From: CAZOOK01 sp964581385 | Lineage (GTDB): Bacteria > Pseudomonadota > Gammaproteobacteria > Nevskiales > Nevskiaceae | Length of the DNA: 64,000 nt | Direction: 5' to 3' | Assembly: GCA_964581385.1 (NCBI GenBank) | Contig: CAZOOK010000004.1 | Span: forward strand, 124,001 to 188,000 | In this document: piece after piece, positions 46,471 through 56,265 of the stretch | How the letters are laid out: each line of letters opens with the position of its first letter | Position numbering within the stretch: the stretch's first letter is position 1 | Notes under the pieces: model-generated | Databases searched by the model: none | Told to the model about the DNA's origin: nothing | The model's input: only the letters and a program-made list of their open reading frames with translations | Program-made: the position numbers and the translations under genes

Positions 46471-49400
46471 GCACTGTCCCGATCACAGCCGCGCTCGATC
46501 CCGCGCACAGCGTCGCCGTCTCTGCATCTGCCGGCAGCGGCAAAACCTGGCTGCTGGTGTCACGCATCGTGCGCCTGCTGCTCGAAGGCCAGACACCCGG
46601 CAGCATTCTCGCGCTGACCTTCACGCGCAAGGCGGCTGCCGAAATGCGCACACGCGTCAACGAGCGCTTGCGCATGCTGGCCTATGGCAGCGACGCCGAA
46701 GTCGTCGCGGAGTTGTCGCGGCTCGGCGTCGAAGCCAATCTGCCGACCATCGAGCGCGCCCGCGCACTCTACGACGCATTGCTGTTCGAAAACTATCCGC
46801 CGCGCGCTATGACGCTGCATGCGTTCTGTCAGGATCTGCTCGCGCGTTTCGCGCTCGAAGCCGCCGTCTCACCTAACTTCGAGCTTGTCGAGAATGAAAG
46901 CGCATTGTGGCGACGCGCCTGGCGTGCGTTGCTGGTGGACTTGCATGGTAATGCCGATTCTGCACCAGCGGCCGCACTGCGCACGCTGATCGATCTCGGC
47001 TATGGCGAATACCGGCTCGAAGAGCTCGTTTATGGCTTCTTTGCACGACGTGCCGACTGGTGGGCTTACGTCGAGGATCGCGAAGATGCTCTCACCCACG
47101 CTGAGGAACGCCTGTGCGACGGCGTTGGCTTTGATCCGGCGCAAGTCGCGGCCGCCATCGACGCGCCTGCGTTCGGTGAACCCCTGCGTCGACTCTGGAG
47201 CGGACTGGAACGCGTCGGTGGCGGCGTCGGCCAATACATCAAAGCGGCGCGCGTCGAACCTGCGCTACGCGAAGATGGCACCGCGCGCGTCGAACGGCTG
47301 ACACATGCGCTCTTCGGCACGAGTGGCGAACCTTACAAGCTGAAACTCTCGAAAGACGCGCAGAAAAAGCTTGGGACTGCAGAGGATGCATTCGTCGCTG
47401 CGCACAACGCCGTCATTGCCGCCGTACAAACCGCGCGCGAACAGCTGCTCCGCGAAACCTCCGTGCGCCGCAGCGCAGCGGCGCTGCGGTTATGCGTCGC
47501 CGCGCTCGATCATCTGCGCGTGATGCTCGCACGCGACAATGCGCTCAGCTTCACCGAGATCGAATGGCACGCTTACCGTCTGTTGCGGGCGGATAACAGC
47601 GCGGAATGGGTACGCTACAAGCTCGATCGCCGCATCGATCATCTGCTCATCGACGAATTCCAGGACACCAGTCCGACGCAATGGCGCCTATTACTGCCGT
47701 TGCTTGAAGAAATGGCCGCAGGCGATCCGGAACGGCGTCGCAGTGCGTTCATTGTCGGCGACACCAAGCAGAGCATTTACGGCTTCCGCCGTGCGGAGCC
47801 GGGACTGCTTGCTACCGCCTCCAACTGGCTCGACGAGCATCTAGACGCGACGAAGCTTCCACTCAACGCGTCGAGACGCTCGGCACCCGCGATCATCGAT
47901 TTCGTAAATGCGCTGTTTATACCGCCGGAACTCGGTGAACCGATTGGCTTCGTTACACACGATACGCACTGCCGCGACGACTGGGGTCGTGTCGAGATCG
48001 CGCCATTGATCGAAACCACCGACAAATCCATAACGACATCGGCAGACTTGCGTGATCCGCTGACCACGCCGCGCGCGATCGACGAAGAAGCACGAGCGCT
48101 GCGCGAAGGCAGGCTTGTCGCAGCGCGCATTCGCGCGCTAGTCGAATCCGGCATCATCGTACGCGGAGAACATCGACGCGCGCGCGCTATCCGCTACGAC
48201 GACGTGATCGTGCTGGCGCGCATGCGCACGCATCTGTACGCGTTGGAACAAGCCTTGACCGAGGCGGATATTCCATTTGTCGGCAGCAGTCGCGGCACAC
48301 TCCTTGACACCGCTGAAGCGCGCGACCTCATCGCCCTGCTGCGTTTTCTCGACGCCCCGCACCGAGATCTCGAACTGGCGCAGACGCTGCGGTCGCCTTT
48401 GTTCGGCGTTGACGACGACATGCTGGTCGCGCTCGCGACGACAGTGCGCGAAAACGTCGGCATGAGCTGGTACCAGGCACTCGCCATTCGCGCGCCCGGA
48501 ATCTCGCATCTCGAATATGCCTTGCACCAGCTGAGTCAATGGCTGCCCCTGGCGCGGCAACTGCCCGCGCACGATTTGCTTGATCGAATTTTCGCGGAGG
48601 CCAATGTCGCCGTGCGTTACGAAGCCGTGCTGCCGACGGTCGCGGCCGCACGCGTGCGTGCAAATCTCGGCGCCATCGCCCAACTCGCGCTCGCGGCCGA
48701 CAGCGGACGCTACCCGACCCTGGGTCGTTTCCTGAGCTACGTCGAAGACCTCGCGCGCACGCAGCCCGAGGCGCCGGACGAGGCGCCACCCCCTGCGACA
48801 CATGGTCAGGTACGCGTGCTGACGATCCATGCAGCCAAAGGCCTTGAAGCGCCAGCCGTGTTCGTCGTCAATACCGGGCGCGTGACGCAGCCGCGCACGC
48901 CGCGCTGGCTGATCGACTGGCCGAACGATGAAGCCCGACCGGTGAATATTCTGGTCGCGGGCGAATCCGGCGCTCGTGACGCCTTCAGCGAATCGCTGGT
49001 CGAACAGCACCGGCTGCGCGAAGCGCGTGAGGACCTGAATCTGCTCTATGTTGCGGTGACGCGTGCACGCCAGTTCCTGCATGTCAGCGGCTTCGCGCAG
49101 AGAAACAGAGGCTCGCGTGCGAGCTGGCACGATTATGCGTCCCAAGCCCTGCAGCGACTCGAAGCTGGTGCAGTTGTAGCAATGGCCGGCACTGATGAAG
49201 GCGCAATGGTTTTCGGACTTGGCGAATTCCAGATTTCCGCACATGCGGAAATTCGTCCCATAACTCCAATCGTCGATCCCAGGCTGCGTGCACCGCTGGC
49301 GGCGCCTTCGGCGAACACGGCAAGGCCAAGCGCAGCGACGGACGTCGACGCATCCGAGACATTGGCGGATACGGCCGCAGCACGTCGCGGCATAGCGATC

Positions 49401-49853
49401 CATCGTCTGCTGCAGCAGCTCGCCGATAATCCCGCGCGCAATGATGCGGCTCTTTTGAGCAGACTCGAATCACACCTGCAAATCGCCGTGACGAATACGG
49501 AGTACACGGAGTGGCTGGCCGAAGCGCGCGCTGTGATGACCAGCCCGGCACTTGCCACGTTCTTCGATCCTACCCAATTCAAACAATCCTGGAATGAAAT
49601 TCCGGTGATGTACAACCTCGGTGAAGCGCAGTCCACTGGAATCATTGATCGCTTGATCGATGATGGCAAAACGCTGTGGTTGATCGACTATAAAACAACT
49701 CCAAAGCCAAATCCTTCGCGGCTCGCGGAGCGCTATCGCACACAGTTGGAAACCTATGCGGATGCGATACAGCGGATCTGGCCGGGCCGGCCGTTGCGTG
49801 CGGGACTCGTGCTGACGGCATCGAGAAGTTGGGTCGACGTACTAGCTCGCTAA
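46467..49853 (+). CDS. addA: AddA-type UvrD-family helicase-nuclease
   Basis: ATP-driven 3'-5' helicase and nuclease of 1128 residues acting with AddB on double-strand ends. Motif I (Walker A) is SAGSGKT at residues 21-27, followed by motif Ia (LALTFTRKAAAEM), motif II LLIDEFQDTSPTQW with Asp396-Glu397 and motif III FIVGDTKQSIYGFR. Motif V-VI sequences are VLTIHAAKGLEAPAVFV and LLYVAVTRAR. The C-terminal nuclease has Asp1061 (GIIDRL), Asp1074 and Lys1076 (LIDYKT). The start at 46467 overlaps the addB stop (ATGA), so the two are translationally coupled. The 223 bases after the stop hold nothing else. Confidence 0.9.
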   Translation: MSTVPITAALDPAHSVAVSASAGSGKTWLLVSRIVRLLLEGQTPGSILALTFTRKAAAEMRTRVNERLRMLAYGSDAEVVAELSRLGVEANLPTIERARALYDALLFENYPPRAMTLHAFCQDLLARFALEAAVSPNFELVENESALWRRAWRALLVDLHGNADSAPAAALRTLIDLGYGEYRLEELVYGFFARRADWWAYVEDREDALTHAEERLCDGVGFDPAQVAAAIDAPAFGEPLRRLWSGLERVGGGVGQYIKAARVEPALREDGTARVERLTHALFGTSGEPYKLKLSKDAQKKLGTAEDAFVAAHNAVIAAVQTAREQLLRETSVRRSAAALRLCVAALDHLRVMLARDNALSFTEIEWHAYRLLRADNSAEWVRYKLDRRIDHLLIDEFQDTSPTQWRLLLPLLEEMAAGDPERRRSAFIVGDTKQSIYGFRRAEPGLLATASNWLDEHLDATKLPLNASRRSAPAIIDFVNALFIPPELGEPIGFVTHDTHCRDDWGRVEIAPLIETTDKSITTSADLRDPLTTPRAIDEEARALREGRLVAARIRALVESGIIVRGEHRRARAIRYDDVIVLARMRTHLYALEQALTEADIPFVGSSRGTLLDTAEARDLIALLRFLDAPHRDLELAQTLRSPLFGVDDDMLVALATTVRENVGMSWYQALAIRAPGISHLEYALHQLSQWLPLARQLPAHDLLDRIFAEANVAVRYEAVLPTVAAARVRANLGAIAQLALAADSGRYPTLGRFLSYVEDLARTQPEAPDEAPPPATHGQVRVLTIHAAKGLEAPAVFVVNTGRVTQPRTPRWLIDWPNDEARPVNILVAGESGARDAFSESLVEQHRLREAREDLNLLYVAVTRARQFLHVSGFAQRNRGSRASWHDYASQALQRLEAGAVVAMAGTDEGAMVFGLGEFQISAHAEIRPITPIVDPRLRAPLAAPSANTARPSAATDVDASETLADTAAARRGIAIHRLLQQLADNPARNDAALLSRLESHLQIAVTNTEYTEWLAEARAVMTSPALATFFDPTQFKQSWNEIPVMYNLGEAQSTGIIDRLIDDGKTLWLIDYKTTPKPNPSRLAERYRTQLETYADAIQRIWPGRPLRAGLVLTASRSWVDVLAR

Positions 49854-50076
49854 CCGGTTCCGTTCACACATTTTCAATAACTTATCGGACTTTCGCCGTA
49901 AGGCCCTTGCCGCTTGGCACGCTTGCTTTAATCCGTCACCTCAGAGAAACGTTTCCGCAACATCGACCTGCTGAGATAAACCCGCTTGCCCGCCTTTGTC
50001 GGTCACGCAGCCAGGAACCGCATTTCGCATGCGGCGCCTTCTCTCTAACTGCAGGAGTAGTAACGGAGGATCTCTG

Positions 50077-50757
50077 ATGATCAGCACACTTGATTCAAGC
50101 TCTGGCAATGGTTTCACGGCATCACGTAAACGGATATTCGCGGGTCTGCTGATTGCAGGCACCGCGATGGTTGCCGCAACGGGTACCGCTAACGCGGCAA
50201 CAATCACCGGCACCATCGATACCAGTACCAGCGCCACTAACATCGTCGCCCAGAACGGCGATATCGCCAACGACGGATTGATTTACGTCGGCGCACCGAG
50301 TGCGGCACAGGCAACATTTCCGTTGCCCGCTGTCACCGTCGGTGAATTCGACTTCACGGTCCCGGCCGGAGAGTCGATTGTCGGTGCCACGATCAGTGGG
50401 CTTTTCGGCAATTCGTCTCCCGACTACAGCGACTTCACTTCGGCACCGGTAAATCTCTTTTTGAATGGGATTGCAGTGGGCAACTGCGCAGTTGGTGATG
50501 TTTGCACCAATGATGCTGCCACTGGCGAAACCGCATGGTCGCACACGTTTACCGCTGCCGAATTCAGTGCCCTGGCAACCGGCCAGGCGATTCTCACCGG
50601 CGTGCAGCTGGCGCCGTCGCAGATCGATCTGGATGTGACGCACATCACCATCAACACCGCACCGGTTCCGCTGCCCGGCGCAGTGTTGCTGCTGGGTTCG
50701 GGATTGCTGCCGCTACTCGGCCTTCGTCGTCGCAAAGCGACCGCCGCGGCCGCTTGA
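50077..50757 (+). CDS. Secreted protein with VPLP (PEP-CTERM-like) C-terminal sorting signal
   Basis: The 226-residue product has an N-terminal signal (about residues 1-42, ending GTANAA) and a threonine/serine-rich beta domain with a likely disulfide (GNCAVGDVCTND). It ends with the sorting tail VPLPGAVLLLGSGLLPL followed by the basic cluster LRRRK. That tripartite tail (motif, hydrophobic helix, Arg cluster) is the PEP-CTERM type processed by exosortase. The exosortase gene is not in the window. GGAGG precedes the ATG at 50077, excluding the longer frame from 49996. It lies 28 bases before the next gene, so the two are probably co-transcribed. Confidence 0.8.
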   Translation: MISTLDSSSGNGFTASRKRIFAGLLIAGTAMVAATGTANAATITGTIDTSTSATNIVAQNGDIANDGLIYVGAPSAAQATFPLPAVTVGEFDFTVPAGESIVGATISGLFGNSSPDYSDFTSAPVNLFLNGIAVGNCAVGDVCTNDAATGETAWSHTFTAAEFSALATGQAILTGVQLAPSQIDLDVTHITINTAPVPLPGAVLLLGSGLLPLLGLRRRKATAAAA

Positions 50758-50785
50758 TCTGACCAGTCACCAGGAAGGAATACCA

Positions 50786-52981
50786 ATGAACAAGCAAACT
50801 GCTGTTAAGAACGTGCTGCGTGCCGGCGTCGCTTTGGCGGCCCTGTCCGCCGGCGCCAACGTCTACGCCAACGCGCCCGGCGCTTGCACGCTGGGAACTG
50901 TCGGACTGCCGGGTATCACGCCCGGGGTGAACATCCAGCACGTCGTCTACATCCAGTTCGATAACGTGCACATCGAACGCGACAATCCCAATGTACCGTC
51001 CGATCTTGAGCAGATGCCGAATCTTCTCAATTTCCTGCAGAACAAGGGCACGTTGCTGACGAACCATCATACGCCGCTGATCTCGCACACGGCTGACGAT
51101 ATTCTCACCAGCCTGACCGGCATTTACGGCGATCGCCATGGACAGCCGGTTGCCAACTCCTACGGCTATTTCAAGACCAACGGCACGATCGGCTTCTCCA
51201 GCTCGTTTGCTTATTGGACGGATCCGAGCCCCGAACCGGCCGCCACGCCGATCATGGTCAATGAGTCCGGCACGGTGGCTCCGGCGCCGTGGGTTCCGTT
51301 CACACGCAACGGTTGCGACGTGGGTCAAGTCTCGGTCGCGAACACCATTCTCGAAAACACCACTTCCGATATCGCGACCGTCTTCGGCGCGAGTTCGCCC
51401 GAAGCCACCGAAGCGGCATCGAACAGCGCCTTAGCACAAGCCGACTTTGTCGGCATCGGTGTCCACTGCGGATTCGGTAGCACGCTGTGTGCGGGTAACC
51501 CGAACGCCAAGGCCGACCGATTGAAGAATGAAGCGGGCGGTTACGCGGGCTACAAAGCCCTGTTCGGTGCCAAATACGTCGCCGCAACGATCTCTCCGAG
51601 CACGCCGCTGGCGGATCTCGAAGGGAACGCCATCAACGACGGCAAGGGCCACAACGGCTTTCCCGGCTTCGATGGCATGAGTGCCACGAATACGCTTGGC
51701 TTAGTGGCGAAAATGCTAGAGAGCGGCATTCCGGTTGTCTACTCGTATATTTCCGACGTACATGACAACCACGTCGCTGGAACCGCACCGTGCAACGTCC
51801 CCGGCAACACCGGCACCTGTGCCTACGGGCCGGGTGAAGCGGGCTATGTGCAGGCTCTGAAAAACTACGATACCGAATTCGGCAAGTTTTTCACGCGTCT
51901 GAAGAATGACGGGATTGACGAAACGAACACCCTCTTCGTCGTCACTACTGAGGAGCAGGATCATTTCGCGGGAACGCAGAATCCAACTCCGGCTGGCTGC
52001 GACGGTGTGACCACACCCTGCACTTACGTGCACACCACTTCTCCGGTCAATAGCGCGACGGTCGGCGAAGTCAACGTCAACCTGAGCAAGCTCTTGGCGA
52101 CGGAAAAGGGCAACACGACGCCATTCTCGGTGCACAGTGACCTGCCGCCGGCGTATTACCTCAACAACAATCCGGCGCAAACCTCTACAACGACGCGTCA
52201 ATTGGAGCGTGATGTCGCCAGCCTGACCACCTTCAATCCCTACAAGAACGCGACAGAAACGCTGGTCGATTACATCGTCGATCAAGCCGGGATGAAGATG
52301 TTGCACATGGTGACCTCCGACAGCGCACGGACGCCGAACTTCGTTGCGTTCCAAAAAGGTGACTACTTCGGGTTCGCATCGGGCACCTCCCTGTGCACCG
52401 CCACCAACTTCACGGATTGCGTCAACATCCAGCCCGGTTTCGCATGGAACCACGGCGGCTATCAGCCCGAGATCACGACACTGTGGCTGGGAATGGTCGG
52501 CCCCGGCGTCAACGTCGGCAACGGTGCCCGTGACACCGATACCTGGACTGACGAGGCGGACATCCGTCCCACGATATTGTCGTTGGTCGGCCTCACGGAC
52601 GATTACCAACAGGATGGCCGCGTAATCGTGGAAGATCTGCAGGACGGCGCAATTCCAGCAGCGCTCGGCGGCGCAAACCGCAGTGCCTACGAACAACTGG
52701 CCCAAGCCTACAAGCAGATCAACGCGGCCGTCGGTAGCCTGGGATTGGCCACTTTGCAGGCTTCTACGGTCGCGCTCACCGGCAATGATGCCGGCGACGC
52801 TATCTACGCCGCCTGCGAAGCCAAGATCAGTCAGTGGGTGCAAACGCGTAATACCCTGGCCAGTCAAATGAACACGCTGCTGCAGAACGCTGCGTTCAAC
52901 GGTCAAGCCGTCAACCCGGCCACCGCTGCCCCGCTGATCACTCAGGCCAATGCGCTGATCGCCGGAGCGACCTGTCCGTAA
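50786..52981 (+). CDS. Secreted alkaline-phosphatase-superfamily protein
   Basis: Exported protein of 731 residues with a signal peptide (about 1-29, ending ANVYANA). Its layout is that of phosphoesterase/sulfatase-fold enzymes: VVYIQFDNVHIERDN with an early metal-ligand Asp, HHTPLISHTADDILTSLTG where the Ser/Thr nucleophile is expected, GIYGDRHGQP, a second metal region LFVVTTEEQDHFAG and WTDEADIRPTILSLVGL near the end. Numerous cysteines suggest disulfides. The exact substrate is unknown. It probably shares an operon with the preceding VPLP-tailed protein (28-base gap, AGGAAGGA ribosome site) and is closed by a strong terminator. Confidence 0.78.
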   Translation: MNKQTAVKNVLRAGVALAALSAGANVYANAPGACTLGTVGLPGITPGVNIQHVVYIQFDNVHIERDNPNVPSDLEQMPNLLNFLQNKGTLLTNHHTPLISHTADDILTSLTGIYGDRHGQPVANSYGYFKTNGTIGFSSSFAYWTDPSPEPAATPIMVNESGTVAPAPWVPFTRNGCDVGQVSVANTILENTTSDIATVFGASSPEATEAASNSALAQADFVGIGVHCGFGSTLCAGNPNAKADRLKNEAGGYAGYKALFGAKYVAATISPSTPLADLEGNAINDGKGHNGFPGFDGMSATNTLGLVAKMLESGIPVVYSYISDVHDNHVAGTAPCNVPGNTGTCAYGPGEAGYVQALKNYDTEFGKFFTRLKNDGIDETNTLFVVTTEEQDHFAGTQNPTPAGCDGVTTPCTYVHTTSPVNSATVGEVNVNLSKLLATEKGNTTPFSVHSDLPPAYYLNNNPAQTSTTTRQLERDVASLTTFNPYKNATETLVDYIVDQAGMKMLHMVTSDSARTPNFVAFQKGDYFGFASGTSLCTATNFTDCVNIQPGFAWNHGGYQPEITTLWLGMVGPGVNVGNGARDTDTWTDEADIRPTILSLVGLTDDYQQDGRVIVEDLQDGAIPAALGGANRSAYEQLAQAYKQINAAVGSLGLATLQASTVALTGNDAGDAIYAACEAKISQWVQTRNTLASQMNTLLQNAAFNGQAVNPATAAPLITQANALIAGATCP

Positions 52982-53017
52982 GAATCTGCGGAAATCGTAC
53001 TTCGTCAGTCGATGGAA

Positions 53018-53057
53018 AACGGAAACAGCGGCTCGCAATGAGCCGCTGTTTTCCGTT
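53018..53057 (+). terminator. Strong intrinsic terminator after the phosphatase gene
   Basis: CAGCGGCTC (53026-53034) pairs with GAGCCGCTG (53040-53048) around a 5-base loop. Outer arms AACGGAAA and TTTCCGTT extend the stem with one bulge. TTTT follows the inner stem. It ends the 50077-52981 unit. Confidence 0.85.
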
Positions 53058-53146
53058 ACTGCCGGTCGCCGGCGAATCAGATGGCAGGCTGGGCTTAGCC
53101 CAAGGATATAATCGCGGATACCTTGATCCTATCGTGCAGGGACCGC

Positions 53147-54073
53147 GTGCAACCGATCATTTCAGTCAAAGGCCTTACCAAGATCTACGCGTCGGACTTC
53201 CATGCGCTCAAAAGTATCGACCTCGAAATCCATCGCGGCGAAATCTTTGCCCTTCTGGGCCCCAACGGAGCCGGAAAAACCACGCTGATCAACGTGATCT
53301 GCGGAATCGCCAATCCAACCCGAGGCGTTGTGGTGGCCGATGGACACGACATCGTTTCAGACTATCGGGCCGCACGCTCTAAGATCGGGCTGGTGCCACA
53401 GGAATTGTCCACCGACGCGTTCGAAAGCGTATGGGCCACGGTGAATTTCAGCCGCGGCCTCTTCGGTAAACCACCTGCGCCTGCATATATCGAAAAAATA
53501 TTGCGCGAACTGTCCCTTTGGGACAAAAAGGATTCGAAGATCATGACGCTGTCCGGCGGCATGAAGCGCCGGGTGATGATCGCCAAGGCACTATCGCACG
53601 AGCCGCTGATCCTGTTCCTCGACGAGCCCACCGCCGGTGTCGACGTCGAGCTGCGCCGTGACATGTGGGAGATGGTCCGTGGTCTGCGCGCCAGCGGAGT
53701 GACCATCATCCTCACGACTCACTACATCGATGAAGCCGAAGAAATGGCCGACCGCATCGGCGTGATCAACAAAGGTCAGCTCATTCTGGTGGAGGACAAG
53801 ACCGTGCTGATGGCAAAGCTCGGCAAAAAGCAGTTGACCTTGTATCTGCAAAATCCGCTGCCGCGTATTCCCGATGAGTTTTCGGGTGAGCCGCTCGAAC
53901 TAACGGCCGACGGCAAAATATTGGTCTATACCTTCGATGCCCAAAGCGAGCAGACTGGGATCGCCGCCCTCCTGAGACGGCTGAGCGAGCACGGCATCGA
54001 TTTCAAGAATCTGCAGTCCAGCGAAAGCTCTCTGGAGGAAATCTTCGTTAGCTTGGTTACGGAAAAGCCATGA
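53147..54073 (+). CDS. ABC transporter ATPase (YadG-like)
   Basis: Cytoplasmic ATPase of 308 residues of the drug/polysaccharide-export class (DRA/CcmA-like), closest in layout to E. coli YadG. Walker A is GPNGAGKTT, Q-loop VPQE, signature LSGGMKRRVMIAKAL, Walker B LILFLDEPTAGVD and H-loop TTHYIDEAEEMAD. A C-terminal extension of about 90 residues follows. The GTG at 53147 (QPIISVKGLTKIY) with AGGGA upstream is preferred over 53123. It overlaps the permease gene by four bases, forming a two-gene exporter. The substrate is unknown. Confidence 0.92.
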   Translation: MQPIISVKGLTKIYASDFHALKSIDLEIHRGEIFALLGPNGAGKTTLINVICGIANPTRGVVVADGHDIVSDYRAARSKIGLVPQELSTDAFESVWATVNFSRGLFGKPPAPAYIEKILRELSLWDKKDSKIMTLSGGMKRRVMIAKALSHEPLILFLDEPTAGVDVELRRDMWEMVRGLRASGVTIILTTHYIDEAEEMADRIGVINKGQLILVEDKTVLMAKLGKKQLTLYLQNPLPRIPDEFSGEPLELTADGKILVYTFDAQSEQTGIAALLRRLSEHGIDFKNLQSSESSLEEIFVSLVTEKP

Positions 54074-54831
54074 ATATCCATGCCATTCGCGCCATCTATC
54101 GTTTCGAGATGGCACGCACCGGACGTACGCTGATGCAGAGCATCGCATCGCCGGTACTCTCGACTTCGCTGTACTTCGTCGTGTTCGGCGCAGCGATCGG
54201 CTCGCGCATGGGCGCCATCGGCGGCATCAGCTACGGCGCTTTCATTATTCCAGGCTTGATCATGCTATCGCTGCTAAGTGAAAGTATTTCCAACGCCTCC
54301 TTCGGCATTTACATGCCGAAATTCACGGGAACGATCTACGAAATACTTTCCGCACCGATCTCCTACGTCGAAATCCTCATCGGCTATGTCGGTGCCGCTA
54401 CCACGAAGTCCATCGTCCTGGGCTTTCTCATTCTGGCCACGGCAAGACTGTTCGTTGCGTACCAGATCGCACACCCACTGTGGATGATCGCCTTCCTGGT
54501 GCTCACCGCGGCAACGTTCAGTCTGTTTGGCTTCATTATCGGTATCTGGGCGGACGGCTTTGAGAAGCTGCAGATCGTGCCGCTGATGATCATCACACCA
54601 CTGACCTTTTTGGGCGGCAGTTTCTACTCCATCAGCATGCTGCCACCGATCTGGCAGAAGCTTGCCTTGTTCAATCCGGTGGTTTACCTGATCAGTGGCT
54701 TCCGATGGAGCTTCTATGGTGTTTCCGACGTTAGTGTTGCCGTCAGCGCCGGCATGACAATCGTCTTCCTATTGTTGTGTCTCGCCGTCGTGAGATGGAT
54801 ATTCAAGACGGGATACCGGCTTCGCAGGTGA
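54070..54831 (+). CDS. ABC-2 type transporter permease (YadH-like)
   Basis: Inner-membrane protein of 253 residues with six hydrophobic helices, of the ABC-2 class. The sequence runs from IYRFEMARTGRTLMQSIASP to PLTFLGGSFYSISMLPPIWQ and VVYLISGFRWSFYGVSDVSV, all typical of YadH-like permeases. It is coupled to the ATPase by an ATGA overlap. It ends convergently with the cytochrome gene 35 bases away, where an imperfect GC-rich hairpin (54848-54883) could separate the two transcripts. Confidence 0.9.
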   Translation: MNIHAIRAIYRFEMARTGRTLMQSIASPVLSTSLYFVVFGAAIGSRMGAIGGISYGAFIIPGLIMLSLLSESISNASFGIYMPKFTGTIYEILSAPISYVEILIGYVGAATTKSIVLGFLILATARLFVAYQIAHPLWMIAFLVLTAATFSLFGFIIGIWADGFEKLQIVPLMIITPLTFLGGSFYSISMLPPIWQKLALFNPVVYLISGFRWSFYGVSDVSVAVSAGMTIVFLLLCLAVVRWIFKTGYRLRR

Positions 54832-54866
54832 ACCGGCGCGGCAATCCGGAGCGGTGAGCGCGCTTG

Positions 54867-56174
54867 TTACTTCGCGCCGCTCCAGCCATCGGTCAGTGTC
54901 CACAAGAACGCGATAACGTCCTCTATTTCATCCGTCGAGAGCGCGGGCTGAGCCTTCGGTCCCCGATCGAAAGGAGGTTCCCCGTCGATGTTGTTCTGAT
55001 ATTCAAGCGGCAGATCGTCGTACTTCCGAACCTGTCCCTGCGCGTCACGCGGGTACCACTTCTCTGGATGAATGTCCCGCTCCACGTAGAAGTGCAGAAC
55101 CTCGTCGAGACTGTGAAATATGCCGTTGTGAAAGAACGTATGCCGCAGCCCCACATTGCGCAACGACGGCGAACGGAACATGCCGCAGTACTCCGGCCGG
55201 TCCGCCAAGTCCGTACGGAGAGGTCCACACAACCCAAGATCGTAGTAATGCGGATCGTGATTGACTACGAGCGTTCGATTGCGCGGCACGCCGATAGCCG
55301 CATAGCCAAAATCCGTGAACGATGGAAACGCCCCGCTAGAACCGAGCGCGCTCGGATGGCAATGCGCACAGCTGCCCTTGGCCGGATCGTTGAACAAAGC
55401 AAGTCCACGTATCTCGCGCTCTGACAAGTTCGCTTGATGGCGCAGGAACGCATCGAACTTGCTCGAATAGGGATAGAAATCCGTCGGACTTTGCTGGAAC
55501 ACTTCAAGCGCCATGGCAGCGAAGTTGAATGCGGCCTCCGGGTTATCGAAGATCCTGTCGCCGAAAATTCGCCTGAATTCGTCCGCATAATCTGATCGGG
55601 CGATCGCGAGAACGGCTTGTTCCGTGCTCTTGTTGGCCATCTCCTGAGGTGCGAGCAGCGGAATACGCGCCTGATCGTGTGCAGTCGGCGCGCGCCCGTC
55701 CCAGGTGCGGCCACCGGTGGGACCGTTATCCACGCTTTCGTCGAAGTCTTCGTCGTAATAGTGTTCGCTGAAGAACGGCACTCTTTGCAAATAGCGCAAC
55801 GATGGCACTGCGCGCAATCCCTGCGTGCGCAGCTCAGGCCCGCCCAATTGGACGGAGCGCGCATTCGGCGGCCCATACGCAAATGCAGGATCGTGGCAGG
55901 TCGCGCAGGACATGCGATGCGAGGCCGATAGATTGCGATCGAAGAACATATGGCGTCCAAGTGCTTCTAGCGCTGCCGCCGATGGCTGCGGCGGAACGGC
56001 TGAAGGAACGCTGGATACGGAGGGGGGCTCGGCTTCTGCGATTGCGGTCCGGGTCGCGGCGCTCGCCGATACGGTGAGCAAGAGCAGCGCAGCACTCATG
56101 ACACCCAGCTTTGCAAAAGGATTCCGCAGCAGCCGGTTGGCCGGGCTAATTATTTTCATGCTGCATGAGGCCAT
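54867..56174 (-). CDS. Di-heme cytochrome c peroxidase / MauG-family protein
   Basis: Periplasmic di-heme protein of 435 residues. A signal peptide (about 1-40, ending VSASAA) is followed by two CxxCH heme sites: Cys90-Cys93-His94 (SCATCHDPAF) and Cys269-Cys272-His273 (SCAHCHPSAL). Other family markers are GRHMFFDRNLSASHRMSC and RSPSLRNVGLRHTFFHNG, the latter near the distal ligand region. Proteins of this class reduce hydrogen peroxide or oxidise partner proteins (MauG). Without a clear partner nearby either role is possible. The upstream start ATG (56174) and the one at 56159 are both possible; neither has a strong ribosome site. It is divergent from the phosphoesterase gene. Confidence 0.88.
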   Translation of the reverse strand: MASCSMKIISPANRLLRNPFAKLGVMSAALLLLTVSASAATRTAIAEAEPPSVSSVPSAVPPQPSAAALEALGRHMFFDRNLSASHRMSCATCHDPAFAYGPPNARSVQLGGPELRTQGLRAVPSLRYLQRVPFFSEHYYDEDFDESVDNGPTGGRTWDGRAPTAHDQARIPLLAPQEMANKSTEQAVLAIARSDYADEFRRIFGDRIFDNPEAAFNFAAMALEVFQQSPTDFYPYSSKFDAFLRHQANLSEREIRGLALFNDPAKGSCAHCHPSALGSSGAFPSFTDFGYAAIGVPRNRTLVVNHDPHYYDLGLCGPLRTDLADRPEYCGMFRSPSLRNVGLRHTFFHNGIFHSLDEVLHFYVERDIHPEKWYPRDAQGQVRKYDDLPLEYQNNIDGEPPFDRGPKAQPALSTDEIEDVIAFLWTLTDGWSGAK

Positions 56175-56265
56175 TCATTCGAGCCTATAGGCATCACTCA
56201 ACATCGATATCGCGGATAAGATACTGCGATTATCGGCTCCGCTGACAGCGACGAGGAGCGTCTTT

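Noticed and set aside
54864..55424. 186-codon plus-strand frame
   Set aside because: Overlaps the di-heme cytochrome gene, whose CxxCH motifs are unmistakable.
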